DNA of 64,000 nucleotides from Adiantum capillus-veneris. Its lineage: Eukaryota; Streptophyta; Polypodiopsida; Polypodiales; Pteridaceae. The stretch is from contig CM043967.1 of NCBI GenBank assembly GCA_014529385.2, forward strand, positions 6,341,001-6,405,000. The letters run 5' to 3'. Made by a program: the position numbers and the translations under genes. This document shows, in pieces, positions 32,947-44,722 of the stretch. The number at the start of each line of letters is the position of its first letter. The first letter of the stretch is position 1. Under the pieces are notes generated by a model. That model saw only the letters and a program-made list of their open reading frames with translations, had not been told where the DNA came from and made no database searches.

Positions 32947-33880
32947 ACCAAAAGTTAATGTGGTGTCTATAGCTACTCACAATGATCTATCTTCTATGAT
33001 AGATGAGTATCCTACTGACCCTGATTTTAGAGACATAATGTCAGCCCTTGCTTTGGGAAAGAAAGAGAAACCATTCACCTTGCAGGATGGTTATATTCTC
33101 CATGACAATAGGCTATGTGTTACCCATTCCCTTCGTGAGAAATTTATGTATGAACCCCATGCTCCTCCCTATGTGGGGCATAGAGGTATTCAACCTACTC
33201 TTCGAGGAGTAGAGACCTGTTTCTATGGGCCTACCATGAAAGTGGACATACAAGAGTATGTTTCAAAATGTGTAGTATGCCAAAAGACCAAGTATGATAG
33301 AGGGAAGCAACCTGGATTACTCCAGTCATTGCCTATCCCAAATTCACAATGGGAGAATGGATTTCATCTTTGGATTGCCCAAGTCTATCCATGGGAATAC
33401 GGGAATATGGACAATAATCGACAGGTTTAGCAAGCAAGCACACTTTATTTCTGTCAAAAAGACTATTAAGACACACCAAATGGAAACTCTCTTCATATCT
33501 TAGATTTTCAAACACCATGGATTACCAACATCCATCGTGCCGGATAGAGATCCTAGAATGACCAGTAATTTCTAAAAGGTCTCTTTGAAAATCTAGGAAC
33601 AAGATTGAATTTCTCTTCAGCCTATCACCCACAAACGGATGGCCAAAGTGAGGTAGTCAATCTTATGATACTCGATCTACTGAGGACTTATGTTACCGAA
33701 GCAGATCAATGCTCACAATGGGAAAAGTACATACCTCTTGTAGAGTACACCTACAGTAATGTTGTACATAATTAAGTGGGAAAAGCACCTTTTGAGATCA
33801 TTGAGGGAAGACCTAAAAGTCCCTTTCTACTCAAAGTACATGGGGGCAATGAATGCACTACCACCCATCAGCCATATTGA
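32947..33880 (+). pseudogene. C1 integrase, 3'-truncated
   Basis: Begins after RNase H. Zinc-binding domain: HAPPYVGHRG (about 33160) and CVVCQKTKYDRGKQ (33271). The catalytic core is visible in shifted frames: the FIFGLPKSIHGN region with a downstream IIDRFSKQAHF, a PDRDPRMTS block (about 33541) and HPQTDGQSEVVN (about 33630). Sequence stops resembling integrase near 33880, so the C-terminal domain, chromodomain and 3' LTR are absent. Confidence 0.82.
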
Positions 33881-34339
33881 ACATAAAGTTTCCAGAATAA
33901 AGATGCAAAACTGACAAAAGTATTTCGACGAAAGTGAATTGACAAAAGTAATAAAATGACAAAATTATACACAACATAGGCAGAATCACTTGATCGTTAA
34001 TGTTTGACCAAAATGAATGATTACAACACAATTGTCATTATTGAGAGAATACATCATTGACCAATAGTTACAAAAATGACGTGCACACGTCATCTCATTA
34101 TACATGCTATGACAAAAGAAAACTAGTGCTATCTAGCTACAACAAATTGACATCATCTAATATACTAACCATGTCGGAGCGAGAACTGAGAATGTCCATA
34201 AGACTGTTTAAGCCGTTTTTTCCTACATACTCGCACTCGTACAGTGTGGCGTCACATCCTGTCATGACCATTGTTCAAAACATACAAAGAATACGTTATG
34301 TTAGAATTTTGAAGTACAATTAACCATAACTACCAAACC
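33881..34339. other. Unassigned junction between C1 and the CACTA element
   Basis: AT-rich sequence with repeated GACAAAA strings. No CACTA terminus or gene is recognisable; the open frame at 34057-34323 looks random. Confidence 0.35.
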
Positions 34340-35243
34340 TAAAGGACAATGAAAAAACACTTACAAAGTCGGACTCAAATGATGCCCACCCGCTGCTCCC
34401 CAAGTGGTGTGAGCTCCTTGTCTCTACGCACGCTTTGACTGCCTCCTTTTGTTGCTCCACTTGTCAGGATTATCGTGTGTTGCTTGCTTTGCATTCTTCC
34501 AATCTTCTTTGGCTAGCCAATCTGGCCTGTTCCACCCATGCTTTATTGCTTTATTTCTTTTTGCACTTCAAAACACTTGTGCTTGTAGTATTCGTGCATC
34601 CGCACCTTCAACAGGTCTTCATTGAAGTGCTCATCCCAATTTGACACGGGAAACTTGTCATGCAGTATGCTGATTTCCTTTGGCACTTCACTCCAAGTGT
34701 TTAGTATGTAATGTCGAAACACCTGTATCAAATGCCACGCATGCGTGAGATCACCTTCTTGCCGTCATTATCCAAGATGACGTTGTCACTGATGTTGACT
34801 GAGTACGTCAAGCCCTCTTGCCTATGACGCGTTAACTTGGGTGTCTCGATAGGGGTCTTGGGTGGCATCTCGAGTGGGGTATGGACGACAGGTGTCTCCA
34901 CTGGAGTCTTGGCCCTGAAGCGAGGAGTGTCGTTTGGGGTGACTCACGGAGGAGTAGTGAGTGGTGTGTAGCCAGGAATGGCCAATAGTCTACGAGGCAG
35001 TTTTGAAGCATCAGCAGTGGCTCCTCCACAGCAACCGCCACCACCACCACTAGAGCGTCGGTGCCTAGAAGAGTGTGTAGATCATCTAGTTGACACCAAA
35101 CTCTCAGAGCGTGCTAATTGCTTTGAAGCAAAGGGAGGCATTGAAGGAGTGGAATGCCGTGACGGTGCTCTAGAGCGATGGCGCTCCTTGTACCACCTCC
35201 TATGATCTGGGTCCAAGGAAAAAAGAAACTTATCATCATCCAT
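34340..35243 (-). pseudogene. Second ORF of the CACTA element (transposase-24/TNPA-like), broken
   Basis: It starts near ATG 35243 (MDDDKFLFSLDPDHRRWYKE), continues Ser/Arg-rich, then a Thr/Pro-repetitive stretch (TPNDTPRFRAKTPVETPVVH, about 34950-34890). A C-terminal part follows with SNWDEHFNEDLL (about 34650) and NRPDWLAKEDWKNAKQA (about 34530). The last part resembles plant Ptta/En-Spm accessory transposase proteins that bind element ends. Stops and frameshifts are frequent. It lies downstream of the TNP2 gene on the same strand, as in other CACTA elements. Assignment is tentative. Confidence 0.5.
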
Positions 35244-35429
35244 ATCTCCATTAAATACATGAACATTAAATCTTAATGAAGAATGGAGGAGAAAATTTGA
35301 ACAAGTTATAATTTGATTAATCACAATTTAAATTTCACAAGTATAGCATAGAGACAAGAATGGACATTAAAACTCCACGTGAATAGAATATATATTATAA
35401 AAAGGAGAAAAATTGCTTAGATACAATGT

Positions 35430-35735
35430 TTATGGCTTTAAGAGGTCTCTCTCTCTCTCATCCTCGCATAACTGCGCATAACTCCCTATGTTTATAAAGA
35501 GCTCTTCATTTAGGAAAATGTCCTCCATTTCATTTTGTAGGTCCTCCGCATGCATCCCATAGAGAGTAGCAGCACCAAGCTCGTCCTCAGTAGCTTTTGA
35601 ATCAGCATTCTCTCCGATCTCCTCCACTGATGCTGCTATGATTGACACATTGTAGCCCTAATACATCCGTGCACTATGAGGGGCTATCTCTATGACATAC
35701 CACCAATGTGGTGCAGATTTTGTAGGATGAAATAC
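35430..35735 (-). pseudogene. CACTA TNP2 transposase, last exon
   Basis: After an acceptor (minus strand TCTCTTGTAG, ending at 35736), the frame reads VVFHPTKSAPHWWYVIEIAP, continuing directly in phase from the exon end LLKHCEQ at 55403. This corresponds to the EQV...WHVV...P stretch at the C-terminus of TNP2 transposases. One stop (TAG, 35658-35660) follows, then an acidic tail ending DLLKP with a stop at 35430. Confidence 0.7.
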
Positions 35736-35809
35736 CACCTACAAGAGACACATAACTTACATGAGTGCTTCCAAACCACTAGTCCTCTAAAGTTGGATGT
35801 TAAATATTT

Positions 35810-35814
35810 ACAGA
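35810..35814. other. Target-site duplication of G2 (left copy)
   Basis: ACAGA directly before the LTR. The identical ACAGA follows the other LTR at 55387-55391. A 5-bp duplication is the norm for Ty3 integrases. Confidence 0.92.
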
Positions 35815-36736
35815 TGTGGGATGCATGTCTAACCTCATCATTCTATCTTATTGCAGTATTAGCGAGAACCACGATTAATTTGTCAAACCATGGGACGAAG
35901 CTGACTCGACTAGTGCATAGAGGCTACAAGAGGTTGTCAATCTCTCGGAAAACAACAACTCACATCTAAGTTAGGCTACACTCAAGTGACTGAAATCACC
36001 AAAATCCAATCGCTCATCGGCAAGAAAATCACATCCATTACAGCATCAAATGACATTCAAACATAACAAAACTTCTAGGACAAGTTTACAAGACCTAAGC
36101 ACACATGCCTATGGCCTCAAACCCCACTTTAGGTCAAGTTCCAAAATCACGATTATTAACAGTAGGTGGATTTTTGAACTAGTCATTTTCGACCCAGAAT
36201 GCATCTAAATGCTTAGCAATGATGCCCCAATACCCCATCCCATCTATGCTTAGTTTTTGATTTAAAAGTGTAAATTCCTAGTTATGATGAAATTAGGCCG
36301 CGGGTCAACGACGCCAAAAGCTACAAACTACTGTGAATGGCTTACGTCAATGCGTAGAGCTCTTACCTGCGGCTGCAATGCAACAAACACATTTGCAATG
36401 TGACAATCGGAGAGGGAGTAGGAAGCGTGAGAAGGAGAGAAGTTAGCACCGTTAGCTCACGCTGTGTATTTCTTATTCAAAAAACCTCTAAAAAACTTAC
36501 AAAAATTGGCTTTTATACCTTAGCCAAGGTTTTTGGGTGCTCAAAAGTAATAATCTAAGTTCTACCAAAGTTAGGAATTGACTAGCTGATACAATCTGGA
36601 AGCTTGTAGCCCCGACTCATTAATTACAAAGTTTATTAAGAAAATAGGAGTTACAATATTCCCGATTTATCAAAATAACAATTGTTTTACAAGGAGAACT
36701 CCGAAAAATGGTGTCTGCATTAGCTTGCTGCTAACA
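35815..36736 (-). mobile_element. G2 3' LTR, 922 bp
   Basis: Begins TGTGGGATGC and ends GCTGCTAACA (plus strand). TATA element on the minus strand at 36510-36517. It is about 160 bp longer than the 5' LTR because the latter lacks the stretch equivalent to about 36312-36478. Confidence 0.92.
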
Positions 36737-39700
36737 TCCCCCCCCCTCCTCGCTTGTGTCGTCCCTTGACACAGCTTTATGGGCTGAAGTAGTCTTTGGG
36801 TTATGGCGGGCGAGGCGGTCTTTCAGTGCTTCCAGTGCCTTTTGGTATCTGATTTTGCGTTCTTTTTCTGGCACTTGCCATAATTGCATGGTAACTCTGT
36901 TTTTCAGTTCCACCGCCGAGTATCCTACAAATCTTGACGTGAGGTTGCTTATCATCGGTGCAAATATCTTCGTTCGCCAGTGAAGAAGCCAGTGTAGAAT
37001 GCCTCCTCAAAAGCGAGCATATTATGCGAGGGCAGGAACATGCAGCGTGCATAAAATCCATAAAGAATTTCCTCTAAGGGTTGCCCACTTAGATCATAGC
37101 AAAGGCCTTTGTTCCCTTCCAAGAATGAGAGCCAGGGGGCTCCTGTCTGCTCAGGCTCATTGAAAACCTGTATGCATGTGAGCAGCATGCTGCAGATCTT
37201 ATATAGCATTGCACAGGAGAGATCTGGCAGACTCTTGAAGAATGTCATGGCACCTGTTAGGGTTTTCACCATGTATTCTTCTCATGATTGGCCTTTCTCT
37301 GGATCTAGCAGCCCGAGAAAATTGAGCCATGTTGGCCTCTTCTTCTGCAGTGCTTCATGTGCTTTCCATGTCCTTACTCGAGGTACAAGACAGAATGTCA
37401 GATCTTTCTGTAGGGCCGTAGGTGCTCTTGTGAATAGAATCAGGTATCTTGGATTCTTGTTTAGCCAGCTTAACCTCCAGTTCGGGTGGTCTTTATCTGC
37501 GCCATCTTCTTGCATATCCTTGTATAATATTTCCTTTACCTGTAAGAGTTCTACCTTGATGAGAGGGTATGGCAAGGATTGTTGGTGCCATTGAGCATTG
37601 ATTTGATTGGGAGTGAGTTGAGTGATGTTGACAGAGTGTAAAACTCTCAACTCCCAATCCATAGCGGCCTTCCATTGCTCATCTTCCTCTAAGGTGATCT
37701 TCTCTTTCATTGCGTCCTCTTCATCCTTGGACAACTGGACCATTGGTACTGTATCTTCGTTTGTAATTTGGACCTGGAAGTCTTCGTCACCACTCGGCTT
37801 TGCTGTAGACTGCATCTCAAAGTCAGCAAATGAGACCGAGGGAATGTCCATTTGGGGCGGCTCTAAAGTGCCTGCTTCTTCCTGTGTATCGGGCTTTCCA
37901 TCTCTGAGGAGTCGATTCATTCTTTTCAGTTCTGCAATTTCCTTAAGGAGTTCCTCCTCTCTTTGGACCCGCATCAGTGCCAGGTCTCTGCGTTGTGACT
38001 GTTCAAGCTTCAACTCCAGTTCTAAATTTTTGTTTTTATTTTCAAGTGCCTTGTACACTTCATCTGTACCCTTGATCGATGCCATGACTGGATTTTCTCT
38101 TATTTACCACAAGAAAGTGGCTTGATCATTGATTCTTTGTTTGGAATATTGGAGAGGAGCGTTAGCGACATCTAATTGTACTTGAATTTTTTGAGCTGGC
38201 AGAGAGGTGGTAAGAAGTTCGTTTGTCACTCCAGCTGTGCTGGTAATCTTTCACTTTCCATGCATCACCTAATTTAGTAAGGAGGTCACCCAACTCCTCC
38301 ATTTCCTTCTATCGTTTGTCCCTCGCTATCTAATTCCATTCTGCTTCAATCTTTAGCTCTTGTACTTGCCTTTGGAGATTAGTGATAGTAGCCATCCTGT
38401 CGTCGAGCTCTCCTTGAAGAGCATCAATGACCATTTCTAGTTCTTTGGCTTTTGTACTGCGATTGAAGGCTGCTGAGCGGAGTTTCTCCGTCATGACTTG
38501 CATCTGCCTTGCATACTCATTTACTTGTAAAAAATCACTTCGTCATTGGACTGCCACTCCTCATGTATTGCGAGTTGTGATGTGCCGACAGCCTCCTGTG
38601 TTGCTTCTTACTGTGATGTAGGTGCTGGTGGTTCTGTAGAGGTGGATGGTTGTTCTTCTCCTTGCCCATCCTGAGGCTTTGATACCTTGACAGTTTCCAT
38701 TTGAGTGGAAATAACTTGTGTGATCTCAACCCTTACCATTTCTTCGGTTTGCAGGCCTTTCTGCCTTCTCAGTCTCGATTATTTTCTCATGTGTAGTGGT
38801 TTGCTCTTTTTCTATATCTTCCTTTTTTTCAGTTTCATCCACCGGCTTGTGAGTTTCCTTGAGTGCCTGCTCTGGTTCTGGCTCATCTTCCTTTTCCTCA
38901 TGTTGTTTGGCGTGGTCAGCTTGTTGTGTAGCTTCCGTTGGGTGGGTGAATTCAAAATCTTTTTCCTTGTCGGTCTTGGCTTCTTCATTGGTCTCGTGGC
39001 CTGGCAGTGATGATGGTGGAGTAGGCATAGGTTGGTCCTGTTGTTTCGGCGGCGGTGAGGTGGGTCAGGGAGATGCCTGGCTTTGCTCTTGAGTAGCCGC
39101 TTCCTCAGCTTTCTTTACATCTTCTTCAGCCTGTTTCAACTTTAAGGCTTCTGCCTCTTGGTACATTCTTTCTAAATAATCTTTGGGATCCTCGGCCTCT
39201 TTTCTTGAATGATGCTTTGTTCGAAGTCCTTTCAAGCCGGTGGGTATCCACTTTTCTAGGTCTTTTCTCTGTGCTTGCCTAGTGTGCTGATACGCCTATT
39301 TTTATCTTTCAAATCTTGCTTGTTTTTGAGATGGCTCCTCTTGGTGGGCAGACACAGCTTTTCGCTTCATCTCTTCCCTCCTAGCTCTTTTTTCTTCGTT
39401 GTCAGAGCTTTCACTGTTGTGCTGCTCTGGTGAGCTGTCATCTGATTCATCACCTGATTTAAATGATCTTTTACCTGATCTTGTAGCTCTTGGAGAGGGT
39501 TGTGCTACCAAGATCTATGTATTCTGATCCGGGGCAGGCGGTAAGATTGTCAGGCATGCCGATGGCATAATAGGCTATTCTTGTTAATACTTCTGGCGTG
39601 CCCAAGTATGTTATTTTCCCCTCCTTTTTGGTGGCCTTCAATGTTGTCAAAACATACTGCGCGTGGTCCACATGCTGCCTTATTGTTGACTTCAGAACTT

Positions 39701-40265
39701 GTGTAAAAGTGGTGGCCACGGTGTGATTTGGGGTCGTGTACCTTGGTGGCCTTTTTGCCAGGAAATGGAAGTGTTGATGGTACAGACGGGCTGGCTCTTC
39801 CACCTGTTTGTGGATGAGATCGACGAATGTAGCGCAGCTGTTTTCTTGGTAAATGGGCCCGCTGTCTTCCTGTCTCTTGCCCGCATGGTCATACCTTCAG
39901 TGGGCAGTCTGAGTGCCTCTGCCACAATATCTTTTGTAATTTTTCTTGGTTGTCTGATATTTGGGCAGTTTCGTCTTCTTTGATTGTGGATAGAAGCTCG
40001 TAAGCTTTTTGAAATTCCACTCTGCAAGGTTCTTGTTCGTAAAAATTTCGGACCTCTTTAGGCAAGAGCTGCAACTCTCCTAGTGTCCTTCTTCACTCTT
40101 AAACCTGCCAGTGAAGACTGTGGTGTGGTGTTCTTCTAACTGTTCTTTAGAAAGGTAGGATGCTTTTGCCGCTTTTACTGACTCAGGGTTTAGTTGATAT
40201 GGGGGCAGTTCTTGCAGTTTCTCCTTTTGGTTTAAATTCTTCTTGGCCCTTTCCGCGGCTTGCAT
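36731..40265 (-). pseudogene. G2 ORF3: coiled-coil protein in the env position, broken
   Basis: Starts at ATG 40265 (MQAAERAKKNLNQ). The N-terminal block (40265-39471, two stops/shifts) contains HFHFLAKRPPRY and VATTFTQVLKS, matching YFHMCTKRPQKY and IATTFTWAMQKS in G1. Next come an acidic/Glu-rich spacer (39300-38700), a coiled-coil start with QSQRRDLALMRVQREEELL (about 38000-37940), an open stretch of 267 codons to 37282, and the conserved C-terminal domain EEYMVKTLTGAMTFF, DLSCAMLYKICS, CYDLSGQP, AFEEAFYTGFF. It ends about 36760 in RDDTSEEGG next to the polypurine tract. No signal peptide or membrane segment is seen. Function unknown; conservation in three copies supports a real protein. 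Confidence 0.78.
36737..36751 (-). other. G2 3' polypurine tract
   Basis: The minus strand reads AGGAGGGGGGGGA immediately before the LTR TG; it is the expected plus-strand primer. It overlaps the end of ORF3, so the protein tail is encoded by the tract itself, as in G3 (6345-6358). Confidence 0.88.
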
Positions 40266-42399
40266 TGCTCCTGTTCAGTGAATAGAGTGCAAAGTTAGCA
40301 GTTTTGTCGGATTTTTCTCTGGAATGTCCTTTTAGACTGAAATGTTGATAATCTGGTCCAAATTGCTTCAAATCAAATTTTGAACAAGCAAAGATGCATA
40401 AAATCATGCAAGGAACAAAAGTGTATGGTCAAAACAAAAATTTGCAACCAAATAAATAATTGTGATTATTTATAGCTAGGAAAATTTTCAAATTTTTTGC
40501 AAACTTGACTTTATAGGCTTGAAGTTTATGCCAATTACATGCTCTGAGGGAAATATGGGCTCATTTGGATGCATAGGTTGAAAATGGTACCAGATTTTGG
40601 CTTTAGGTCTCTGAAACAGTAGATATAAAGGAGATTTGAGATTTTGAACTCCAAATTGACTCAAAATTGGCTAGTGGGCTTATCAAATCATGTACTTTGG
40701 ATGTATGATGACAAAATATCCAAATTCCCCAATTTTGACAAAAAAAGTAAATAATTGTGATTATTAACTTTTCTTCCAAAATTGACACTTTTTGGCATGC
40801 ATTGGTTCTAGGCATGGCACAGAGCTTAGGTATGAATTATGAGGTGATTTGGATCAAGAAAAGTTGTTCATAACCCAAATTTTGGCTTATACAGACTTCT
40901 TTGCGTTTTTTGGCAATTTTGCAAGTAATGGGTGGTCATTTTGGCTCATACTTGATTTTTGGCATGTAATAGGTGTGCACACATGATAGGTGAGGTGAAT
41001 TGACAATTTCCAAGCAAAAGTGATGCAAAAGTAAATAATCACGATTATTTACTACAATGACAAAAACTTTGCAAATCTCACAGACCTAAACATGTTTCAT
41101 ACACCTAATACAAGTCCTAAATTGAATTTGGTCAAGTTTGGTCAGCCCGCATCACTTTGTGCTCTGTCGACTCTGAAATCACCGTTTTTTGTGATTACTC
41201 GGTCTATTGGGTTGGTCGATCAACTTTGAGGCTTTGGACTTGTTCGTAACATAGTCGTGAATCTACCTATCCAAGTCTGGCTCATTTGAAGTCAGTTTGG
41301 CCTCGTATGTCGAATTTGACGCTTTGTAACCTTTGAGCCGTTTTTTGCTCTGCGAGGGCTTTGCTTGATGGATTCCACCAAACCAATCATATACATTGTA
41401 TATAAACCTCGTTAGCAAGCCATCTGTGGAGTCATGTCAGAATTCTGTCCTTTTTCAAAAACCCTAACTTCTCTACTGGGGACCCCCGATTTGGTCAAGC
41501 TGGCAAGCCGCTATTGTCAGTTTTAGGTCGTAGGTCTTTGTGCATTGCTCGGTTTCTAGGGTTTTTTCTAGGGCTTGAGACTAGCTACCGGCCGTATAAG
41601 ATGGATCATTGATGAGTAATGAACTTACCCCTCATGTCTCGTGTGAGACGGCGCTGAAGAAGGTCAACTATGGGCTCCAGAAATGACGCGCGAAAGAGGC
41701 CGAAATGCTCTCTTTGCAAGGGCTCCGAGTGGAAATGAGGTGGTTTTAGACTACCCTGGATATCTATACTTGGACTTCCCAAACCAATTTTCCCCAGATT
41801 CCCCCGTTAGTCCTATTAGACCGTGAAATCTATGTTAGGCTCAAAAATTTCCAAAATCGGATTCCTATAGCTCATTCAGCAAGAATTCTGCAGAAGTAGG
41901 CTTGGCCGCCTAATTTGGGCTTCCCACTTCCATCTTCTGATTTCGTTGAAAATTTTTGTACCTGTTTGCTTTGTCTTTCTGATCACCATCGTGTCTTCCG
42001 TTTTTCCATGTGAGCTTCCCTGCTATTTTTCTTTAATCTTTTTATTTGAAAAATCAAAGAAAATAGAAAAATGCTCTAAAAAAGTAAATTGAAAATCCAA
42101 TAATGAAGAAAATCCCTTGAAAAACACAGCTTTATTGTTTTTTGTTGGATTTCTCCATTTTTAAGCCTCCTTATCAATAAAAATGATGAAAAATACCCAA
42201 AAAATGACTATTCTTGATGATTTTTTGATAGTATATACACTATTTACACTCATCGGGAAGATATTATCAGTGAATTTTTCCTTCTTGATGAATTATAAGG
42301 TCATTATTAGGTAATTTTATAAAAAATCACACGTTAACATGAAACTTTTTCCTCCCTCTCCAAACATTGCCCTTAATTACTTAGTATTTAGTAGTACCC
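40266..42399 (-). other. G2 region between pol and ORF3, with a palindrome array
   Basis: About 2.1 kb with no credible gene. Palindromes lie at 40452-40473, 40747-40768 and 41031-41052. Around 41.3-41.9 kb, patches match the G1 inter-ORF region. Near 41625 the minus strand has GGGGTAAGT, a second possible splice donor. Confidence 0.7.
40452..41052. repeat. Array of three 22-bp palindromes (downstream set, G2)
   Basis: The half GTAAATAATC, a 2-nt centre, then GATTATTTAC. Copies: 40452-40473 (ends changed to AT), 40747-40768 (one or two arm changes) and 41031-41052 (perfect arms, centre AC). Spacing is about 285-295 bp, close to the G1 spacing. Confidence 0.92.
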
Positions 42400-42412
42400 T
42401 TCCACCCCTCCT
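42400..42412 (-). other. G2 internal polypurine tract
   Basis: Minus strand GGAGGGGTGGAAG, placed after the pol tail at the position equivalent to G1 17581-17593. Confidence 0.5.
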
Positions 42413-42734
42413 AGATGGCATTCTCCAGGACGACTGCGTGCATGGGTTGAATAGTTGTGTCTATGCATAGCTGTGATTGGCTCTACCATGATATGAATTT
42501 CAATGCAATTCAACTTAATATGCTGTACTTCAAGGGTTTTCGATGTCGAGGTTTGTTGATGATGTCTTCCAAAGAGAAAATCTTGTAGCCTTTGTGCCCT
42601 TTGTTTGATAGTACCATCAGGGTGTTTAAGCAGATGATTTCTTGAGCTGTTGGTAGCACTTTAGACGGTTGTCGACATTGGTAGCTCGGTCTGCTTGGTG
42701 CATAGTGTTTTAGAGTCTGTTGAGACTTAACTCA

Positions 42735-42890
42735 CCACTATTTGTTTGGTGTGGTAGTGTGGTGTGTGGAAAAGATAAGTGTTTGGTGTTTGGTGTGGTG
42801 TGTGGAAAAGATAAGTGTTCCTTTTTCTTCCACTATTTGTTTGGTGTTTGGTGTGGTGTGTGGAAACGATAAGTGTTCCTTTTTCTTCCA
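42735..42890. repeat. Short tandem repeat in the G2 pol tail
   Basis: About three degenerate copies of a GT-rich unit (GGTGTGGTGTGTGGAAAAGA and flank, 40-60 bp each). They lie in the region between the second retropepsin and the internal purine tract and disrupt any reading frame. Confidence 0.85.
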
Positions 42891-43097
42891 AACATTTTTC
42901 ATGTTAGGCTCCTTGTTCATAGATGCCCAATTTTGTGCTCGAATCCTTGGAATTGTCTTCTGGTTTTTAGGTGAAGTTTTAGGCACCCATATCTGATTTG
43001 GTTTATCCACAAGTTGTGCTTTTGGTGCCCAAATTTACATGACTCCTTGCATGCTACTTGTAGCATTTTTTTGTCGAGGAGATGGAGAAGATTTTCT

Positions 43098-43560
43098 TCA
43101 TGGATTGGTCTTCTGATTGCATCTTTTCCATTCCTCTTTGCTTGGTGCAATAGGAATAATGAGTTGCCCTCCTTTAAGTGATAGCTTTAGCTGATTCGTA
43201 TCCCAAATTGGTACTGCTTTGTAAGTACGCATCCAAGGAATGCCAAGAATCATCGTCTCATTCATGTGTTCATCTGAGAAGAATACAAACTGATGCGGAC
43301 ATGAACATCCATGTATTACCACGTTCAAGTTGACTACTCCCAATGTTGGAGTTGGTTTCTTGTTGCATCCTTTGATTGTTGTTATTCCTACGGTCAATGC
43401 TTGACTTGTTGCCTTTCTGTATGTGGAATAACTGACTGCATTCACTCTAGCTCATGTGTCTACCAAAGCATTGGTGCTATGATTGTTGAGTTGTACTTTG
43501 ATGTGCAGATCCATTCCATCTAACCAGTCGTCATCTATTGAAACCGCGTCTTTAGGTAAT
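43098..43560 (-). pseudogene. G2 second retropepsin-like domain, downstream of integrase
   Basis: HIKVQLNNHSTNALVDT leads into the active site, where Asp (43458-43460) and Thr are followed by TGA (43452-43454) in place of the expected Gly codon, then Ala. It continues with beta-rich sequence and a MILGIPWMRTYKAVPIWD block, the usual protease flap/C-terminal ILG-x-PW pattern, ending CNQKTNP with a stop at 43098. The position equals that of the second retropepsin in G1 (18205-18966). The upstream protease in this element has DSG at 47951-47959. Confidence 0.78.
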
Positions 43561-44722
43561 TCCCATTGTTGATCATCTAGTTCCAAAGTGTTGATGGGAA
43601 TCGGTATCTGTTGATTCTTGAGAGCAGCTTTACGCTTGAGCACCCAAAGTCTAGCTTCCTCTTGGGTTTCATCAATAACCTGTTGTCGCTTCATCTTCCT
43701 TTGTTTGGTTGCATGCATTCTCTCTAGCAATTCATTGGTTAGTGGAAAATTGTATTTCTTTAAACGATATCCACTAATCCAGTTAGCCATTGGTTCACCA
43801 TCTAGGGTTGACAATTTCACTACTCCACTTGGAGATACATCTTCAATGATAAATGGTCCATTTCCCTTTTTCTTAAACTTGGGAATGTGTTGCTTAAGGG
43901 AATAGACTAGAACTAAGTTCCCTTTTCTTGAAAATTTTGGTGATTAAGTGGGAATCAAAATATTGTTTTTGTTTCCGCTTTTATACATAGATATGAGCTA
44001 CAGCAGTTAGCCTTTGCTTGTCTAGCTTTTCCAAATCTTCAAAGGCTTTCTGACAATTCATGTCCAGTCCACTCAAGAGTATGTGCTACCCTTAATGTTG
44101 GCAATAGAAATTCTATTGGCAGTATGGCATCAAGACCATACACAAGGTTAAAGGGTGTAGCATTTAAAGATGTTTTGAATGAAACTCGATAATCCCATAG
44201 AGTGGCATGGAGATTCATTTCCCAGTCTGTCCTTCCTGAACTAACCATTTTGGTGAGTACTGAGCTAAGAATTTTATTTGTATGCTCAGCTTGTCTGTTT
44301 GCTTGTGGGTGATAGGGAGATGATTTGTTATGGATAACCATAAACTCATTAAGCAAATAATCTATTACCTCGTTGAGGAAATGAGTTCCCCGATCACTGA
44401 CAATCTCTATTGGCAGTCCATACCTTACGAATACATACTCATATAAGAACGCAGCAGTGGTTCTGGCATCATTCTTTTGAGTCGCTTTAGCCTCGGCCCA
44501 TTTGATCAAATAGTCCGTAGCTACAATGATATGTTGAGCTTGGGTTCTATAAGCAGGTGGCTGTATTCGTCCAACAAAATCTATACCCCATTTTGCGAAG
44601 GCTCTAGCCCCCATCATTGGTCTTAAGGGCATGTTGTTTACTCGTGTTGGCATTTTTGCTCGTTGGCAAGCATCACACCTTCGAACATATTCTTTGGCAT
44701 CTGCAAAAGTGTTGGCCACCAT
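43561..44722 (-). pseudogene. G2 integrase core and C-terminal domain
   Basis: CDACQRAK completes a zinc-binding motif. The catalytic core has Asp in WGIDFVG (44579-44581), Asp in VSDRGTHF (44393-44395) and Glu in QAEHTNK (44285-44287), giving DD35E spacing. The C-terminal domain is broken near 44040 and 43930 but continues with the KFKKKGKGPFIIEDV-type region and WISGYRLKKYNFPL (about 43780). The catalytic triad is intact here, unlike in G1. Confidence 0.87.

Larger units (their letters stand above)
8754..33880 (+). mobile_element. C1: Ty3/gypsy chromovirus-type element, split by G1 and truncated at its 3' end
   Basis: The 5' LTR (8754-10338) and an initiator-Met primer site are followed by a leader. 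The leader is interrupted at 10603/10604 by the 18.8-kb G1 element and resumes at about 29370. It then runs into gag, protease, RT, RNase H and integrase on the plus strand. Homology ends in the integrase region near 33880 and no 3' LTR follows. Many stops and frameshifts show a long-dead copy. The relation of the two halves is shown by C2 (57.97-62.58 kb), in which the same LTR, leader end and gag are close together. Confidence 0.85.

Noticed and set aside
38705-39092. Plus-strand Phe/Leu-rich frames that look like membrane proteins
   Set aside because: Antisense of the acidic Glu/Lys-rich spacer of G2 ORF3.
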